A stretch of 15,680 bases of DNA from Mucilaginibacter sp. (GCA_014376655.1 JACMRC010000433.1:1-15680); one strand, 5' to 3'. Positions 7,687-15,580 are shown, numbered from the stretch's first letter. Numbers and translations are program-made. The notes: generated by a model not told the origin, from the sequence alone.

Positions 7687-7702
7687 TGCAAATCACTTTT
7701 TT
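7679..7702 (+). terminator. Possible weak terminator of ccoI-ccoS overlapping operator 3
   Basis: The repeat extends to a 9-bp stem, AAAAGTGAT (7679-7687) with ATCACTTTT (7692-7700), with a GCAA loop and more T after it. As RNA this could be an AT-rich intrinsic terminator for the ccoI-ccoS transcript. The stem is weak, so read-through into ccoNO is likely. Confidence 0.4.
7683..7696 (+). promoter_or_regulatory. Crp/Fnr-type operator 3 (upstream of ccoNO)
   Basis: Perfect inverted repeat GTGAT-GCAA-ATCAC, the best of the three copies. The core TGAT-N4-ATCA matches the Fnr box, while the outer G/C pair matches the GTGA-N6-TCAC of Crp, so the family is clear but not the exact regulator. If transcription starts 4-5 nt after the -7 box, its centre lies near -62, the usual position for class I activation. 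It contains the ccoS stop codon. Confidence 0.78.
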
Positions 7703-7712
7703 GCCTAACTGT

Positions 7713-7748
7713 CATCATTCTGTCACACCAATATCCGCGATATTTTTA
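7713..7748 (+). promoter_or_regulatory. Core promoter 3 of the ccoNO operon
   Basis: CATCATTC at 7713-7720, 20 nt, then TATTTTTA at 7741-7748, which matches TAnnTTTG except for the last base. The ATG of ccoNO follows 22 nt later. The geometry is identical to promoters 1 and 2. The octamer takes the place of the -33 element. Confidence 0.72.
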
Positions 7749-7770
7749 CGCCAATAAAAAGACACTTAAT

Positions 7771-9894
7771 ATGCAGCCCGAAAAATTTTATTATGATAAC
7801 AAGATAGTCCGTGATTTTGGTATAGCAACCGTGTTATGGGGTATTATTGGTATGACAGTAGGTTTAATTGCAGCCATACAATTATACCATCCCGGTGCCA
7901 ATATGCACAACCAGTACACCACCTTTGGGCGCATCCGCCCGTTGCACACCAATGCGGTGATTTTTGCATTTGTGGGAAACGCCATTTTTATGGGAGTATA
8001 CTACTCGTTGCAACGATTACTTAAAGCCCGGATGTTTAGTGATGTTTTAAGCAAGATCCATTTTTGGGGATGGCAACTGATCATCGTTTCGGCAGTAATT
8101 ACTTTGCCGTTGGGTTTAACCACATCGCATGAATATGCTGAGTTGGAATGGCCAATTGATATAGCCATTACCATAATATGGGTGGTGTTTGGGTTTAATA
8201 TGTTCGGCACCATATTTAAACGCCGCGAGCGCCACTTGTATGTGGCCATTTGGTTTTACATAGCCACGTTTGTAACTATTGCTGTATTGCATATCGTTAA
8301 CTCGTTCGAGTTGCCTGTATCTGCATTTAAAAGCTACATGGTTTACGCCGGTGTACAGGATGCGCTGGTACAATGGTGGTACGGACACAATGCCGTAGCA
8401 TTTTTCCTGACCACGCCATATTTAGGTATGATGTACTACTTTCTTCCTAAAATGGCTAACCGCCCGGTATACTCATACAAACTAAGTATCCTGCATTTTT
8501 GGGCATTGATATTTATTTATATCTGGGCAGGCCCTCACCATTTACTGTATACCACACTACCAGGCTGGGCACAATCATTAGGCGTAGCATTTTCTATTAT
8601 GCTGATAGCACCAAGCTGGGGTGGTATGATAAACGGCCTTTTAACCCTACGCGGTGCGTGGGATAAAGTAAGGGATGACGTTATCCTGAAATTTATGGTA
8701 GTGGCATTAACTGCTTATGGTATGGCCACTTTTGAAGGCCCAATGCTATCCTTAAAACAAATAAATAGTATTGCCCATTTTAGCGATTGGATAATTGCCC
8801 ACGTACACGTAGGTGCTTTAGGCTGGAATGGCTTTTTAACCTTCGCGGTTTTATACTGGTTAATACCACGTATTTATAAAACAGAACTATTTTCTAAAAA
8901 ACTGGCATCGTTCCACTTTTGGATAGGCACGTTGGGCATTATTTTTTATGCCGTACCAATGTATTGGGCAGGTTTTACCCAAAGCTTAATGCTTAAAGAG
9001 TTTACACCGGAAGGGATGTTGAAATATCCAAACTTCCTGGAAACTACCTTGCAAATATTGCCAATGCACGTTATGCGATCTGTTGGTGGCGCTATGTATT
9101 TATTGGGTGTTATTGTGATGGCTTATAATCTTTTAAGAACTGCTAAACAAGGCAGCCTAGTTGCCAATGAAGCCGCACAAGCAATGCCGCTTGAGCCGGT
9201 TCATACTATAGCAAGAGAATCTGCCTGGCACCGCAGGCTGGAGCGCAAGCCTATACAGCTAATGGTGGCAGCCCTGTTTGTAATATTGATAGGGACATTT
9301 ATCGAGCTAATGCCTACGCTAACCATATCATCTAACATCCCAACTATAGCCAGCGTAAAACCCTATAGTTCGCTTGAGTTGCAGGGGCGCGATCTTTATA
9401 TAAGAGAAGGTTGCTCTAATTGCCACTCGCAAACGGTTAGGCCATTCAGATCTGAAACCGAGCGTTATGGCGAGTATAGTAAAGCCGGTGAGTTTGTTTA
9501 CGATCACCCGTTCTTGTGGGGTTCAAAACGTACCGGGCCTGATTTGGCGCGCATAGGCGGCAAATATGGTAATGCCTGGCATTATAATCACTTAATGGAT
9601 CCGCGATTAATGTCGCCTGGAAGTATTATGCCGGAATATAGTTGGCTGCTTACCCAAAACCTTGATACCACAACAACACGCGCTAAAATACACGCCATGC
9701 GTACACTGGGCGTACCGTATCCTGTTGGTTATGAAAACCAGGCAAATGCCGATCTGGATGAGCAGGCAAAAGCCATTGCCGCCGATCTGGCAAAAGACCA
9801 TATCAAAGTAAAAAGTAACAAGGAAGTCATCGCCATTATTGCTTACCTGCAAAGGATGGGCATGGATATAAAAGCTAATAAAACCACTAAATAA
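7771..9894 (+). CDS. ccoNO: Fused cbb3-type cytochrome c oxidase subunits I and II (CcoN-CcoO)
   Basis: A 707-residue inner-membrane protein joining the catalytic subunit and a monohaem cytochrome c subunit of the cbb3 oxidase, which reduces O2 to water at high affinity. CcoN part (about 1-455): H59 in PLHTN and H346 in HVH fit the low-spin haem b ligands, H344 the haem b3 ligand, and H206, H256 and H257 (YGH; PHH) the CuB ligands. Y250 fits the tyrosine cross-linked to the CuB histidine, and E322 in TFEGP is the conserved proton-path acid. A linker at about 458-490 leads to a helix at 494-512 and the CcoO part, with haem motif CSNCH at 548-552 and a likely methionine ligand M620 in PGSIMPEY. 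Separate ccoN and ccoO genes are absent; the fusion is common in Bacteroidota. Confidence 0.96.
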   Translation: MQPEKFYYDNKIVRDFGIATVLWGIIGMTVGLIAAIQLYHPGANMHNQYTTFGRIRPLHTNAVIFAFVGNAIFMGVYYSLQRLLKARMFSDVLSKIHFWGWQLIIVSAVITLPLGLTTSHEYAELEWPIDIAITIIWVVFGFNMFGTIFKRRERHLYVAIWFYIATFVTIAVLHIVNSFELPVSAFKSYMVYAGVQDALVQWWYGHNAVAFFLTTPYLGMMYYFLPKMANRPVYSYKLSILHFWALIFIYIWAGPHHLLYTTLPGWAQSLGVAFSIMLIAPSWGGMINGLLTLRGAWDKVRDDVILKFMVVALTAYGMATFEGPMLSLKQINSIAHFSDWIIAHVHVGALGWNGFLTFAVLYWLIPRIYKTELFSKKLASFHFWIGTLGIIFYAVPMYWAGFTQSLMLKEFTPEGMLKYPNFLETTLQILPMHVMRSVGGAMYLLGVIVMAYNLLRTAKQGSLVANEAAQAMPLEPVHTIARESAWHRRLERKPIQLMVAALFVILIGTFIELMPTLTISSNIPTIASVKPYSSLELQGRDLYIREGCSNCHSQTVRPFRSETERYGEYSKAGEFVYDHPFLWGSKRTGPDLARIGGKYGNAWHYNHLMDPRLMSPGSIMPEYSWLLTQNLDTTTTRAKIHAMRTLGVPYPVGYENQANADLDEQAKAIAADLAKDHIKVKSNKEVIAIIAYLQRMGMDIKANKTTK

Positions 9895-9902
9895 TTAAGA
9901 TC

Positions 9903-10094
9903 ATGTTTAAACAATTCACAGAAAACATCTCGGGTAACCAGGCTTACCTGCTTTTCTCGCTCTGCATATTCCTGTTATTCTTTATTGTGGTTACCATCAT
10001 GCTTATCCGGATCCGTAAACCACATATAGATCATATGAGCGATATGCCTTTACATGATAGCCAACCAGATTTATCTAATTCTTCAAAACAATGA
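9903..10094 (+). CDS. ccoQ: Small CcoQ/FixQ-like cbb3 oxidase subunit
   Basis: A 63-residue protein with one strongly hydrophobic helix at about 16-36, then a basic RIRKPH and a polar tail. Size, helix plus polar tail, and position between ccoNO and ccoP fit CcoQ, which stabilises the oxidase complex; the sequence itself is too short for a firm family match. It starts 8 nt after ccoNO and its stop overlaps the ccoP start (ATGA). Confidence 0.72.
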   Translation: MFKQFTENISGNQAYLLFSLCIFLLFFIVVTIMLIRIRKPHIDHMSDMPLHDSQPDLSNSSKQ

Positions 10095-10981
10095 AATACC
10101 ACAGCTCTATTTTATTATTTGGGCTACTATTTATAGCAGCACCATCACAAGCAGCGGACGACAGCTTGATATCCGGAAAATTAATGGACTACATTGGTTT
10201 GGGTGCAGTAGCGTTTTTATTATTGCTGGTTGTTACTGCGCTTTTTGTTTTATTAAGAACGATAAAGTTATTTACGAGGGCCATACTAAGATCTGAAGGG
10301 GTTACCGAAGAAGAAATCGAACTTAAACTTGATCCTCCTAAAGCCACCCCAAAACCTAAAGGCGATGTTTGGATCAAACTAATGTCGTTGCGCCCGTTAT
10401 CCGAAGAAAAGGATATGATAATGGAGCATGAATATGATGGCATCCAGGAGCTGGATAATCCAACCCCCGCCTGGTTCATGTACCTTTTTTATGGAACGAT
10501 AATTTTTGGGATCGGTTACCTGCTTAATTACCATGTTTTTCACACAGGTCAGTTACAGTATCAGGAGTATCAAACGGAAGTAAAACAAGCCGATATCGCA
10601 AAACAAGCGTTTTTGAGCAAGAGTGCTAACCGGGTTGATGAAAATAATGTAAAACTGGTTTCTGATCCGGCGGTATTAGCATCCGGTAAAGCAATTTTTA
10701 TACAAACCTGTGCGCCCTGTCATGGCGAACATGCCCAAGGTGTAGTTGGCCCTAACCTAACGGATGACTATTGGTTACACGGAAATAAAATAGCAGACCT
10801 TTTTAAAACCATTAAATACGGTGTAGCGGCTAAGGGTATGCCAACCTGGGAAAAACAACTGTCGCCTAAGCAAATAGCCGATGTGTCTAACTATGTAAAA
10901 TCATTACATGATACACATCCTGCTGGTGCTAAAGAGCCGCAGGGCACTAAAGAAACGGATGATAAACTGGCATCAAAATAA
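10091..10981 (+). CDS. ccoP: cbb3-type oxidase subunit III, monohaem cytochrome c (CcoP)
   Basis: A 296-residue membrane-anchored cytochrome c that passes electrons to the CcoNO core. An N-terminal hydrophobic segment (about 6-20, possibly a cleaved signal) and a helix at 36-56 are followed by a cytoplasmic loop. The CcoP hallmark EHEYDGIQELDNPTPAWF at 112-129 leads into a second helix (130-148). One periplasmic cytochrome c domain follows, with CAPCH at 207-211 and a likely methionine ligand M250 in KGMPTW. Proteobacterial CcoP has two haems; only one CxxCH is present here, as in other Bacteroidota. The C-terminal tail (275-296) is hydrophilic and lysine/glutamate-rich. The start overlaps the ccoQ stop. 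Confidence 0.94.
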   Translation: MKYHSSILLFGLLFIAAPSQAADDSLISGKLMDYIGLGAVAFLLLLVVTALFVLLRTIKLFTRAILRSEGVTEEEIELKLDPPKATPKPKGDVWIKLMSLRPLSEEKDMIMEHEYDGIQELDNPTPAWFMYLFYGTIIFGIGYLLNYHVFHTGQLQYQEYQTEVKQADIAKQAFLSKSANRVDENNVKLVSDPAVLASGKAIFIQTCAPCHGEHAQGVVGPNLTDDYWLHGNKIADLFKTIKYGVAAKGMPTWEKQLSPKQIADVSNYVKSLHDTHPAGAKEPQGTKETDDKLASK

Positions 10982-10986
10982 AAAGC

Positions 10987-12360
10987 ATGAGCGGGTTAAT
11001 TGCAGGGAGTGGATCGGGAGAAAGAAAGTGGCAATACCCGCTTACACGTAAAGGCGTATATTATAAATGGCGTAACTGGTTAAGTTACGCCTACTTAATA
11101 TTCTTTTTTGCCGGGCCTTTTTTACGGATAGGCGGACAGCCATTTTTACTGCTTGATTTTGTTAACAAGCACTTCGTAATAGTAGGGCAGGCGTTTTGGC
11201 CGCAGGATATTTTCTTGTTTATGCTGGCATCGTTAGTTTTTATTGTTTGTGTAGTATTATTTACCATTGCCTTTGGCCGTATGTTTTGCGGCTGGATCTG
11301 TCCGCAGACTATTTTTATGGAGATGGTATTCCGTAAAATAGAAATCTGGATAGAAGGGGATGCCAACAAACGCAAAAAGCTGGATGCGGGGGCATGGACA
11401 AATGAGAAGGTATTTAAAAAAACTGCCAAACACGCACTCTTTCTTATAGTCTCGTTTTTAATAGCGAATACTTTCCTGGCTTACCTAACCGGCAGCGAAA
11501 ACCTGATCAAAATAATTACGGAACCTGTAATACAACATTGGGCTGGCTTTGCAAGCATCTGTGTTTTTACAATTGTATTTTATTTGGTCTACAGCCAGGT
11601 GCGTGAGCTGGTTTGTACGGTTATTTGCCCCTACGGCAGGCTGCAGGGCGTTTTAATTGATAAAGATACACTTGTGGTGGCTTATAACGATGTTAGGGGA
11701 GAGCCACGCGGAAAGCTAATGCGCGTTGTAGATCCGCTTAAACCAAAAGGCGATTGTGTTGATTGTGGCCTATGTGTTGCTGTTTGCCCTACCGGGATAG
11801 ATATCCGTAACGGAACACAGATAGAGTGTATAAACTGCACCATTTGCATTGATGCCTGCGACCATGTGATGGATAAGATAAACAAGCCAAAGAACCTTAT
11901 TGGGTATTTTTCTGAAAACATGATACACGCGCAGACAAAGGCATCTTTTACCGGCCGAATGAAAGGTTACGCGGCTGTAATTGTATTACTGATAGGTGTT
12001 TTATGCTATTTTATTTTTAGCCGCAAGGATTTAGATATGACGGTAATGCGCGGCGCCGGCATGCTTTACCAGGAGCAGCCGGGTGGTTATATAAGTAATA
12101 TCTACAATGCACAGATCATTAACAAAACCAATATTAGTCAAACGATAACTATAAAACCCGAAGACCCTGCTATTAAAGTTAAATACATACAGGCACCCGG
12201 CGTTATTAATAAAGGCGAGGAAACTAAAACAGTATTTTTTATACTGATACCGGCAGCTAAAATACATAAATTTAAAACCGATGTAAAACTACAGCTGGTA
12301 ACCGGCGACAAAATTATTCAAACGGTTACCACATCATTTGTGGGGCCAATAAACGATTAA
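10987..12360 (+). CDS. ccoG: CcoG/FixG, polyferredoxin-like cbb3 oxidase assembly protein
   Basis: A 457-residue inner-membrane iron-sulfur protein. Members studied in other bacteria reduce Cu(II) to Cu(I) for oxidase assembly. Helices lie at about 31-50, 74-96, 149-166, 186-204 and 328-344. The conserved membrane-edge motifs CGWICPQ (C101, C105) and CTVICPYGR (C210, C214) are present. Two 4Fe-4S clusters are marked by CVDCGLCVAVCP (257-268) and CINCTICIDAC (281-291). A periplasmic Ig-like domain fills about 350-457, the usual FixG C-terminus. It lies 5 nt after ccoP and 3 nt before ccoH. All key cysteines are intact. Confidence 0.95.
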   Translation: MSGLIAGSGSGERKWQYPLTRKGVYYKWRNWLSYAYLIFFFAGPFLRIGGQPFLLLDFVNKHFVIVGQAFWPQDIFLFMLASLVFIVCVVLFTIAFGRMFCGWICPQTIFMEMVFRKIEIWIEGDANKRKKLDAGAWTNEKVFKKTAKHALFLIVSFLIANTFLAYLTGSENLIKIITEPVIQHWAGFASICVFTIVFYLVYSQVRELVCTVICPYGRLQGVLIDKDTLVVAYNDVRGEPRGKLMRVVDPLKPKGDCVDCGLCVAVCPTGIDIRNGTQIECINCTICIDACDHVMDKINKPKNLIGYFSENMIHAQTKASFTGRMKGYAAVIVLLIGVLCYFIFSRKDLDMTVMRGAGMLYQEQPGGYISNIYNAQIINKTNISQTITIKPEDPAIKVKYIQAPGVINKGEETKTVFFILIPAAKIHKFKTDVKLQLVTGDKIIQTVTTSFVGPIND

Positions 12361-12363
12361 ACT

Positions 12364-12786
12364 ATGAACTGGGGAAAAGGAATTATAAGTGGCATGATAC
12401 TATTTATGCTATTCATCATTAGCATGTGTGTTTATATGTTTTGGCTGCCGGCTGATGGTTATGATCATCAGTATTACGAGAAAGGTTTATCTTTTAATAA
12501 AGATTACAACCGCGAGGTACAAGTTGTAAAAGACCATGCCGAGCCGAGTATTGCCATTAAAGGGCAAGTAATGACGATAACATTTACCAGACCTGCTGTG
12601 GGAACCATAACCTGGTTGCGCCCGTCCAATCAATACCAGGACAGGGTTTTTAAAATAAATACGCATGCCGGTCCAAGTATTGATCTGCCTATTAGTGCAA
12701 TTGAAAAAGGTAAATGGCGATTAATAGTTGATTGGGAAAGCGACCATAAAGCGTATTTATATCAAAAAGGGATTTTTATAAAATGA
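12364..12786 (+). CDS. ccoH: FixH/CcoH family protein
   Basis: A 140-residue protein with one N-terminal helix (about 6-28) and a periplasmic beta-rich domain. The segment YDHQYYEKGLSFNKDYNREV just after the helix is typical of FixH, and the domain ends with the family's GKWRLIVDWESD. CcoH helps stabilise the assembled cbb3 oxidase in other bacteria. It follows ccoG by 3 nt, and its stop overlaps the next gene's start by 4 bp (ATGA). Confidence 0.9.
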   Translation: MNWGKGIISGMILFMLFIISMCVYMFWLPADGYDHQYYEKGLSFNKDYNREVQVVKDHAEPSIAIKGQVMTITFTRPAVGTITWLRPSNQYQDRVFKINTHAGPSIDLPISAIEKGKWRLIVDWESDHKAYLYQKGIFIK

Positions 12787-13472
12787 GCCCAAATTGGATA
12801 GGCTTTTTTATTGGCCTATTTGGCAGCGTACATTGCATTGGCATGTGCGGCCCGCTGGCTTTTGCTATCCCTACTTTCCACACGCGCTGGTGGCTTATTG
12901 TCGCTGACAAGTTGCTTTACAACATAGGGCGCGTTATTACCTATTCGTTTTTAGGATTATTGATTGGTTTTATAGGCAAGCAGTTATGGTTGTTAGGTTT
13001 ACAGCAGGGGGTTAGCATCCTAACCGGGATATTAATAATTATAGCCGCTATAACCCGATTATTAAAAGTGCGCGTTGCCAACAATAAAGCTTTGTCTGTT
13101 TTAGTTACACCCATTAACAAGTTATTGAACTATGCTTTACGGCATAAAGCAGGCCATTTTATTGTTGGCCTGTTAAACGGCTTTTTACCATGCGGGTTTG
13201 TTTATATTGCGTTAATAGGGGCAGTAAACACGCCATCGCCGTTAACAGCCGCGCAGTTTATGCTGTTTTTTGGATTGGGGACTTTCCCGCTAATGTTAAT
13301 TGCCACAATTGGCTCGGGCTTTGTTGGCCCGTTAGTTAGGCGGAAAATTAACAGGGCGATGCCTTACTTAATGATATGCCTGGGTTTCTGGTTTGTTTTA
13401 AGGGGCATGAGTTTAGATATCCCGTATTTAAGCCCGGCCAAACAGCAATCTGGAGTAGTTATTTGTAAATAA
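12783..13472 (+). CDS. SafE/DsbD-like membrane protein of the cco operon
   Basis: A 229-residue inner-membrane protein with about six helices, of the DsbD_2-type family usually annotated as a sulfite exporter TauE/SafE or heavy-metal transporter. The N-terminus carries GSVHCIGMCGP (H17, C18, C22) and a second repeat-like segment carries LNGFLPCG (C137). The cysteines sit at helix ends, as in DsbD-type proteins that pass electrons or bind metal. It is translationally coupled to ccoH, a linkage common in cco clusters, so a role in copper supply or thiol/haem maturation of the oxidase is more likely than sulfite export. That role is inferred. Confidence 0.85.
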   Translation: MSPNWIGFFIGLFGSVHCIGMCGPLAFAIPTFHTRWWLIVADKLLYNIGRVITYSFLGLLIGFIGKQLWLLGLQQGVSILTGILIIIAAITRLLKVRVANNKALSVLVTPINKLLNYALRHKAGHFIVGLLNGFLPCGFVYIALIGAVNTPSPLTAAQFMLFFGLGTFPLMLIATIGSGFVGPLVRRKINRAMPYLMICLGFWFVLRGMSLDIPYLSPAKQQSGVVICK

Positions 13473-13475
13473 ATT

Positions 13476-14216
13476 ATGTTAAGGCATCTTGGAACAAAAA
13501 GAACCTACGCGCACAACGTTAAATTAGCATCACTGCTTAGTTTAACGGCCGGCTTCGTTAATGCCGCTGGTTTCTTGGGTTTCGCTGTTTTAACCACCAA
13601 TGTTACGGGCCACGCGGCTTTGTTTGCAGAACGCATAGCCATGCAGGACTGGAAGACAGCGAGAGTTGTTGCACTATGGATGGTTCTTTTTTTGGCGGGC
13701 GCGTTTATCTCCGGGCTAATAGTTTCAAAGATTGGCCGAAACCAGCGCTTTTCCTATGTAATTCCTATTCTTATCGAAATAGCAATTTTGCTTGGAGTTG
13801 CATTACTGGGTTATAAGTACAACCATACCCTGGTTGCAAAAGAGATTTTTGCCGGTAGTTTGCTTTTTGCAATGGGGCTACAAAATTCGTTGGTCTCGAT
13901 GGTATCCGGCTCCGTAGTCAGAACTACGCATCTTACCGGTACATTTACTGACCTGGGCATTGAGCTGGCCCAGTATTTTCAATATAAACGCGATGACCGT
14001 TCAACGCTAAAACTTAGGATCAGGCTTCGCACTGTTATCATATTTTTCTTTATGAGCGGCGCTTTAGCCGGTGCTTACTTGTTTAGGTATTATAGATTTT
14101 ATGCTTTCTTTTTACCCATCGTAATTCTTCTTTATACGCTGGTTTATGATGTTTTTAGAATTGCTATCAAGCGTTACTATCGCAAAATTAGTACCCGTTT
14201 AAAAAGAAAAAAGTAG
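13476..14216 (+). CDS. DUF1275 (YoaK-like) membrane protein
   Basis: A 246-residue inner-membrane protein with about six helices. The N-terminal AGFVNAAGFLGF (25-36) and TNVTGHAAL (41-49) motifs mark the DUF1275 family, as does the later GLQNSLVSMVSG with an RTTHLTGTFTDLG loop. No biochemical function is established for the family. A basic tail (RYYRKISTRLKRKK) should face the cytoplasm. It begins 3 nt after the SafE-like gene, so it should be the last gene of the cco operon, and its stop is 2 bp from the hemN stop on the other strand. Whether it serves the oxidase is unknown. Confidence 0.85.
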   Translation: MLRHLGTKRTYAHNVKLASLLSLTAGFVNAAGFLGFAVLTTNVTGHAALFAERIAMQDWKTARVVALWMVLFLAGAFISGLIVSKIGRNQRFSYVIPILIEIAILLGVALLGYKYNHTLVAKEIFAGSLLFAMGLQNSLVSMVSGSVVRTTHLTGTFTDLGIELAQYFQYKRDDRSTLKLRIRLRTVIIFFFMSGALAGAYLFRYYRFYAFFLPIVILLYTLVYDVFRIAIKRYYRKISTRLKRKK

Positions 14217-14218
14217 TA

Positions 14219-15580
14219 TTATACAGCCATACTAAATAGCTGTGTTTCGGGTTTGTCTCTCCATAGGCGTTCGTCAAGGGCCATGCAAATATTGCGTAAA
14301 AAGGGCTTGCCTGGGTCGGTTACTTCTACGCCCCAGGAGTTCAACTCAATTAATCCATCGCCGACGAGTGGCTGCAGTCTTTCAATACCATCAAATATTG
14401 AAGGACATGGTTCGGTACGGTGGTTCCAGGTTGTGCCGCCTTTGCACATAATATTCAAAATATGTTTGCGAATTATTAGATCCTCATTGGTTAACACGTG
14501 TCCCTTAACAACTGGTAGTTTGTCTTCGTTTATTAATCTTAAATATTCTTCAACCGTTTTTACATTTTGCGCATAGGCATAGCAGGCATCGCTAATTGAC
14601 GATACACCCAAACCTATTAATAATTGCGTGTTTTGATTAGTATAGCCCATGAAATTTCGGTGCAACTTGCCCTTTGCCAGCGCAATCAAAAGTGTATCGC
14701 CGGGTAAGGCAAAGTTGTCCATTCCTATTTCTTGGTAGCCATAACCTTTTAAAAGGTTGCGACCTACCTGGTGTAATTTGGTTTTTAATTCTGGTTTGGG
14801 CAGGTCCAGCTCGGTAAACTTGCGTTGTCCGGGTTTTATCCAGGGCACATGTGCATAACTGTAAAATGCAATCCTATCCGGCTTTAAGCCGGCAACCATA
14901 TTCATGGTATTTATTAAACTATCAAGTGTTTGTAAAGGAAGCCCATATATCAGATCATAGTTAACCGAATTGTAGCCTATTCGCCGGGCTTCAAGCGTTA
15001 CGTTTTGTACTTGTTCAAAACTCTGTTTCCTGTTGATGATCAATTGCACATCCGGATCAAAATCTTGTATGCCTAAACTTATTCTTCTAAAACCAAGTTT
15101 GTATAGTGTTTCCAGGTGATCAACCGTTGTGTTGCCTGGATGCCCTTCAAAGCTAAATTCGGCCTTTGGATGCACTTTTGCAATTTCCAATATTCCCGAA
15201 ATAAGTAGTTCCAGGTTTTTTGCGCTAAAAAATGTGGGTGTACCGCCGCCTAAGTGGATCTCCCGGATCACCGGTTTGGCTTCCATTATTTTGCAATACA
15301 TTGTCCACTCTTTTAGCAATGCTGCAATATAGGGCACCTCTACGCCATGATTTTTAGTTATGCGGGTATTGCAACCGCAATAGGTGCAAAGGTCTTCACA
15401 AAAAGGTAAATGGATATACAAGCTTACGCCATCAGTATCATTACATTCGGCAAACGCCCATTGTACGCGATTTTTCCAGGCTGTAGTAGTAAATATGTCA
15501 TTATCCCAATAAGGCACAGTAGGGTAACTGGTATAACGTGGTGCCGGCACATTATACTTTTCTGTAAGATAGTTAGTCAT
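14219..15580 (-). CDS. hemN: Oxygen-independent coproporphyrinogen III dehydrogenase
   Basis: A 453-residue cytoplasmic radical-SAM enzyme that converts coproporphyrinogen III to protoporphyrinogen IX without O2, the haem step needed at low oxygen. The HemN signature CEDLCTYCGC gives C61, C65 and C68 for the 4Fe-4S cluster plus C70, which separates true HemN from HemW-like proteins. GGGTPT at 111-116 is the SAM-binding motif, and RYTSYPT near the N-terminus (15-21) is also typical. The start at 15580 gives the usual MTNYLTEKYNVPAPRYTSYP opening; an in-frame ATG at 15652 would add 24 residues with no family resemblance. It converges on the cco operon. The CATCATTC promoter module is not seen upstream. 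Confidence 0.94.
   Translation of the reverse strand: MTNYLTEKYNVPAPRYTSYPTVPYWDNDIFTTTAWKNRVQWAFAECNDTDGVSLYIHLPFCEDLCTYCGCNTRITKNHGVEVPYIAALLKEWTMYCKIMEAKPVIREIHLGGGTPTFFSAKNLELLISGILEIAKVHPKAEFSFEGHPGNTTVDHLETLYKLGFRRISLGIQDFDPDVQLIINRKQSFEQVQNVTLEARRIGYNSVNYDLIYGLPLQTLDSLINTMNMVAGLKPDRIAFYSYAHVPWIKPGQRKFTELDLPKPELKTKLHQVGRNLLKGYGYQEIGMDNFALPGDTLLIALAKGKLHRNFMGYTNQNTQLLIGLGVSSISDACYAYAQNVKTVEEYLRLINEDKLPVVKGHVLTNEDLIIRKHILNIMCKGGTTWNHRTEPCPSIFDGIERLQPLVGDGLIELNSWGVEVTDPGKPFLRNICMALDERLWRDKPETQLFSMAV

Noticed and set aside
10054..10296. An 80-codon open frame across the ccoQ-ccoP junction
   Set aside because: It overlaps two well-supported genes in another frame and has no family features.
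12414..12420. CATCATT, nearly the promoter octamer, inside ccoH
   Set aside because: The last base differs, no GA-N6-TCAC repeat stands 16 nt upstream, and it lies in the membrane-helix codons of ccoH.
12783..13472. Label as a sulfite exporter
   Set aside because: The name comes from a broad family; the cysteine motifs and coupling to ccoH fit metal or thiol handling for the oxidase better.
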